Source of the DNA: DAIDHK01 sp035510695
GTDB taxonomy: Bacteria; Patescibacteriota; Microgenomatia; Levybacterales; UBA12049
Length of the DNA: 7,022 nucleotides
Direction of reading: 5' to 3'
Assembly (NCBI GenBank): GCA_035510695.1
Contig: DATKGO010000025.1
Location: 1 to 7,022, forward strand
Notes under the pieces: model-generated
What the model was told of the DNA's origin: nothing
Database searches by the model: none
The model's input: the letters and a program-made list of their open reading frames with translations, nothing else
In this document: in pieces, positions 4,360 through 7,022 of the stretch
Layout of the letters: each line of letters starts with the position of its first letter
Numbering within the stretch: the first letter of the stretch is position 1
Position numbers and translations under genes: made by a program

Positions 4360-7022
4360 ATGAAATATAAATCTTTGAAGTTTTTGTTTGTCGTTGCCTT
4401 ACTCGCAATAGTCGGCGCGGTAGTTTCTTTCAAAGTAAATATTTCCTTGAAACCGAATACGGCTCTGGCTTCTGGACCAACCTGTTCTGATGGAGCGGCG
4501 ACTTGTGGAAGTTTTGGTGGCTACATGGTTCCCGGATCTATCTCATGTTCTATTAACGGAAGAATGAATAACGGCCAGACGGCCACTTGTAATACAGCAG
4601 ATGGAACTACGGTCATTGGCGGGCCGGGACAACAGGAATGGTTGGTGCTTAATAAAACGGGTTCTGTGGTTGTCCCATCCACCCTTCCTGCTCCTGATGC
4701 CAATTATAATTCCACTACCGTTTTTTCCAATACCGCTATTAATATTGACTGGGGAGCAAACCAAGCCGGAACTGTCCATATTGGGACAGCTTATGATTCT
4801 TATGACCCATGCAGTCCTTATGCTATCGGAAAAATAGGATGTAATGGTTTTTCAGGTGAGATATCTCCGAACGGAACAGCGAACCCTGGGGATGTTTTGA
4901 GCATGACGGTTACCGCATTGCACGCAGACAATAACATGAATTCAACTTGCACTCCGGGTACAAATTGTGGACAGTGGGGAGCCGGCACAGCGTCAGTTGC
5001 GTTGAGCGATATCACCTACTGTTTTAAGTCTTCAAGTCCTAGCAATAATAACTACATTATTCCCGGGAATTCTTCATCCGGAAAAAGAAATTATGTGACA
5101 ACAGCAGATGGCGTTTGTACGCCGAACAACGTGCCAGTTGCCGTTCCGACACTGACCGCGCATTGGAATAGTGGTACCTCAACAACGACCACAGACAATG
5201 TCACTGTGGGGCAACCATACACTGGAAATTTTGTTTTTTCTAATTCGGGTCAGGCGGGAAGTTCAGTGACAGTTACAGGATGTGATGTTATTAAATCAGA
5301 TAGTACTTTTAACACTAGCTTTCCTCCTTGTAGCGGAACATATTCTGCCGGAGGTTCCGGTGGTTCGGCATCTATAACAGTAACTTCACCGTCTAGTGGT
5401 ACGCCCAATGTGCAGGTTGTAGTGCATGGTGTTGATACTGCCAACGCAAATTCAACATTTTCTCAAACACTGACTTTAAATATCACCGCTCCCGTCACCC
5501 CCCCCTCTGGCACTATTTCTATTTCTAATCCGTCATCTTTGTCTTGCTCAGCGCCTTGCAGTCCCACGATTCAATGGAGTTCTTCCCATGTTGTTAACGG
5601 AGTCCAGATTTTTAGGGGTCCAACGTTTTGGGGAAATCAGGCCGGCAATACATCTTCATCAAGTACTGATTACGGCCCAGGCAATTTAGGATTGTCGGCA
5701 GGATCCTATCAGTATTGTATTTTTGCGGTGGATGCAAGTTGGAATGATGTAACTCCTGCTCTTATGTGTACTACTCTTACAGTTACCGCCCCCACCACCT
5801 ACACCGTTTCCACTTCTGCCGGCGCCGGTGGTTCTATTTCTCCATCCTCTCAGACAGTCAACTCCGGCCAGACCACCACTTTTACCGTCACTCCACTCAC
5901 TAATTATTCCATATCTTCGGTTTCCGGTTGTAACGGTTCGCTCTCTAGTAGCATTTATACCACCGGAGCGATTATTGCCAACTGCACAGTGACGGCAAGT
6001 TTCAGTTCTAGCGCTACTCTTCCCACAGTTACCACTTCTTCAATTTCAAACATTGGTCAAACGACAGCCACCGGTGGAGGAACCATAACATCCAATGGAG
6101 GAGCGACTGTAACTGTAAGCGGTATAGTCTGGAGTAATACCACAACTTATCCAACGACAACAAATTATTTAGGAATCACTTACGACGGCTGGTCAATCGG
6201 CGGTCCATGGATAGACAATATTTCTGGATTAAAAGCCAATACCTCTTACTATGTTCGCGCTTATGCCACCAACAGTGTCGGCACGGCGTATGATGGGAGT
6301 TATGTGCCGTTTACAACGATAGCAGCTGCCCCCACCACCTACACCGTTTCCACTTCTGCCGGCGCCGGTGGTTCTATTTCTCCATCCTCTCAGACAGTCA
6401 ACTCCGGTTCTACTACCATCCTTACCGTCTTCCCAAATTCTGGATACAACACATCTTCAGCTTCGGGTTGCGGCGGTTCGCTTTCTGGCAACACTTACTA
6501 CACTGGCGCAATCACTGCCAACTGTACGGTTACGGCTAGTTTTACTGCTAGTACTACTCTCCCCAACGTTACCACTTCTTCAATTTCAAATATTGGTCAA
6601 ACTACCGCTACCGGTGGAGGAACGATAAATTCAAATGGAGGAGCAACCGTAACCCAATCTGGTATTGTTTGGAGCAATACCACATCTAGTCCAACAACAT
6701 CAAATTATTCAGGAATCAATACTTATGGTTATGCCATAGGTGGTCCATGGTCAGACGTCATGACTGGATTAACCGCCGGTACCACTTACTATGTTCGCGC
6801 TTATGCCACAAACAGCGTTGGCACCGCTTATGGAAATTATGTGTCGTTTACAACAACAGCTGCTCCTCCCACCACCTACACCGTCACCCCTAGCGCTGGT
6901 TATGGTGGTTCTATCTCCCCAGGCACGCAGCAAACCGTAAATTCCGGTTCTAGTCTTACTTTTAACATTAATCCGTCTTCCGGTTATTCCATCTCAAATG
7001 TTTTAGTGGATAGTTCTCCGGT
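4360..7022 (+). CDS. Large secreted repeat protein with FN3-like and InlB-repeat-like domains (3' end outside window)
   Basis: An uninterrupted frame runs from ATG 4360 to the window edge (887 codons plus 2 bases). Residues 1-37 form a signal peptide: Lys2, Lys4 and Lys7, a hydrophobic stretch at 8-23, and a likely signal peptidase I cut after ALA (35-37). The mature protein is Ser/Thr/Gly/Asn-rich, almost without charge, and predicted all-beta. Residues 38-250 are a Cys-containing region I do not recognise. About 253-372 and 378-475 look like Ig-type folds. From 477 onward come composite repeats of about 180 residues. The first part of each (YTVSTSAGAGGSISP...) resembles divergent InlB-type repeats. 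The second (PTVTTSSISNIGQTTATGGG... to YYVRAYATNSVGTAY) is the FN3-like repeat frequent in CPR and Bacteroidota surface proteins. The likely role is a cell-surface or adhesion protein. No C-terminal anchor is visible because the gene continues. Codons are less AT-biased than in the operon before it. Confidence 0.9.
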   Translation, partial: MKYKSLKFLFVVALLAIVGAVVSFKVNISLKPNTALASGPTCSDGAATCGSFGGYMVPGSISCSINGRMNNGQTATCNTADGTTVIGGPGQQEWLVLNKTGSVVVPSTLPAPDANYNSTTVFSNTAINIDWGANQAGTVHIGTAYDSYDPCSPYAIGKIGCNGFSGEISPNGTANPGDVLSMTVTALHADNNMNSTCTPGTNCGQWGAGTASVALSDITYCFKSSSPSNNNYIIPGNSSSGKRNYVTTADGVCTPNNVPVAVPTLTAHWNSGTSTTTTDNVTVGQPYTGNFVFSNSGQAGSSVTVTGCDVIKSDSTFNTSFPPCSGTYSAGGSGGSASITVTSPSSGTPNVQVVVHGVDTANANSTFSQTLTLNITAPVTPPSGTISISNPSSLSCSAPCSPTIQWSSSHVVNGVQIFRGPTFWGNQAGNTSSSSTDYGPGNLGLSAGSYQYCIFAVDASWNDVTPALMCTTLTVTAPTTYTVSTSAGAGGSISPSSQTVNSGQTTTFTVTPLTNYSISSVSGCNGSLSSSIYTTGAIIANCTVTASFSSSATLPTVTTSSISNIGQTTATGGGTITSNGGATVTVSGIVWSNTTTYPTTTNYLGITYDGWSIGGPWIDNISGLKANTSYYVRAYATNSVGTAYDGSYVPFTTIAAAPTTYTVSTSAGAGGSISPSSQTVNSGSTTILTVFPNSGYNTSSASGCGGSLSGNTYYTGAITANCTVTASFTASTTLPNVTTSSISNIGQTTATGGGTINSNGGATVTQSGIVWSNTTSSPTTSNYSGINTYGYAIGGPWSDVMTGLTAGTTYYVRAYATNSVGTAYGNYVSFTTTAAPPTTYTVTPSAGYGGSISPGTQQTVNSGSSLTFNINPSSGYSISNVLVDSSP
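5788..6327 (+). repeat. Surface-protein composite repeat, unit 1 (540 nt)
   Basis: This unit of 180 codons joins an InlB-like half to an FN3-like half. Its first 80 nt (5788-5867) are identical base for base to 6328-6407, and the two units stay in register at an offset of exactly 540 nt through the FN3-like half. This implies recent duplication or gene conversion. Confidence 0.9.
6328..6864 (+). repeat. Surface-protein composite repeat, unit 2 (537 nt)
   Basis: This unit has the same architecture as unit 1 and is one codon shorter. Divergence is concentrated after the identical 80-nt opening, in the middle of the InlB-like half and in the loop around 6700-6760, while the YYVRAYATNSVGTAY ending is kept. 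Confidence 0.9.
6865..7022 (+). repeat. Surface-protein composite repeat, unit 3 (cut by window edge)
   Basis: The InlB-like half begins again (PTTYTVTPSAGYGGSISP) but is clearly more diverged from units 1 and 2 than they are from each other, so it is an older copy. Whether the FN3-like half follows cannot be seen. Confidence 0.8.

Noticed and set aside
4521..5444. Several short frames on both strands inside 4521-5444, and another at 6368-6628
   Set aside because: They are shadows of the continuous 4360-7022 frame, which has a signal peptide and recognisable repeats.

Overview
The window is AT-rich, has every supported gene on the + strand, and most start codons lack a good Shine-Dalgarno. 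The last gene encodes a long repeat-built secreted protein. This combination suggests a small-genome, uncultured bacterium of the Patescibacteria/CPR kind. That assignment is an inference from style, because no rRNA or other marker gene is present. UGA recoding is not needed in any frame.

Layout. (1) 1-726: a Fic-family AMP transferase whose 5' end probably lies outside the window. (2) 727-933: AT-rich spacer with G-runs, a perfect DnaA-box 9-mer inside a short inverted repeat, and a near-consensus sigma70-type promoter (TTGACT, 17 bp, TATAAT). (3) 934-1512: an abrupt GC-rich island consisting almost wholly of back-to-back perfect or near-perfect hairpins. It starts where the promoter would begin transcription and ends in a hairpin plus T-run, so it looks like a large structured RNA of about 580 nt. 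A 140-codon reading frame with a signal-peptide-like start overlaps it and is kept as a rival explanation. (4) 1555-2115 and 2122-4152: a two-gene operon with a 6-nt gap. It encodes a P-loop kinase-like protein and a 676-residue fusion of a glutamyl-tRNA reductase (HemA)-like half to an aspartyl/asparaginyl-tRNA synthetase-like catalytic core. (5) 4158-4255: a second copy of the roughly 95-nt module that forms the 3' end of the structured RNA, here acting as the operon's likely terminator. (6) 4281-4345: another perfect DnaA-box 9-mer and an AT-rich promoter region. (7) 4360-7022: the start of a large exported beta-rich protein with tandem repeats of about 180 residues, running off the window.

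Three things stand out. The HemA-AsxRS fusion keeps the catalytic cysteine and the nucleotide-binding loop, but two substrate-binding positions of the reductase are changed and the synthetase has no anticodon domain. The string-of-hairpins RNA does not match any family I can recognise. The 3' module of that RNA brackets the fusion operon as a direct repeat. A joint reading, that the operon activates an amino acid (Asp-like) and reduces it to an aldehyde, is inference only.
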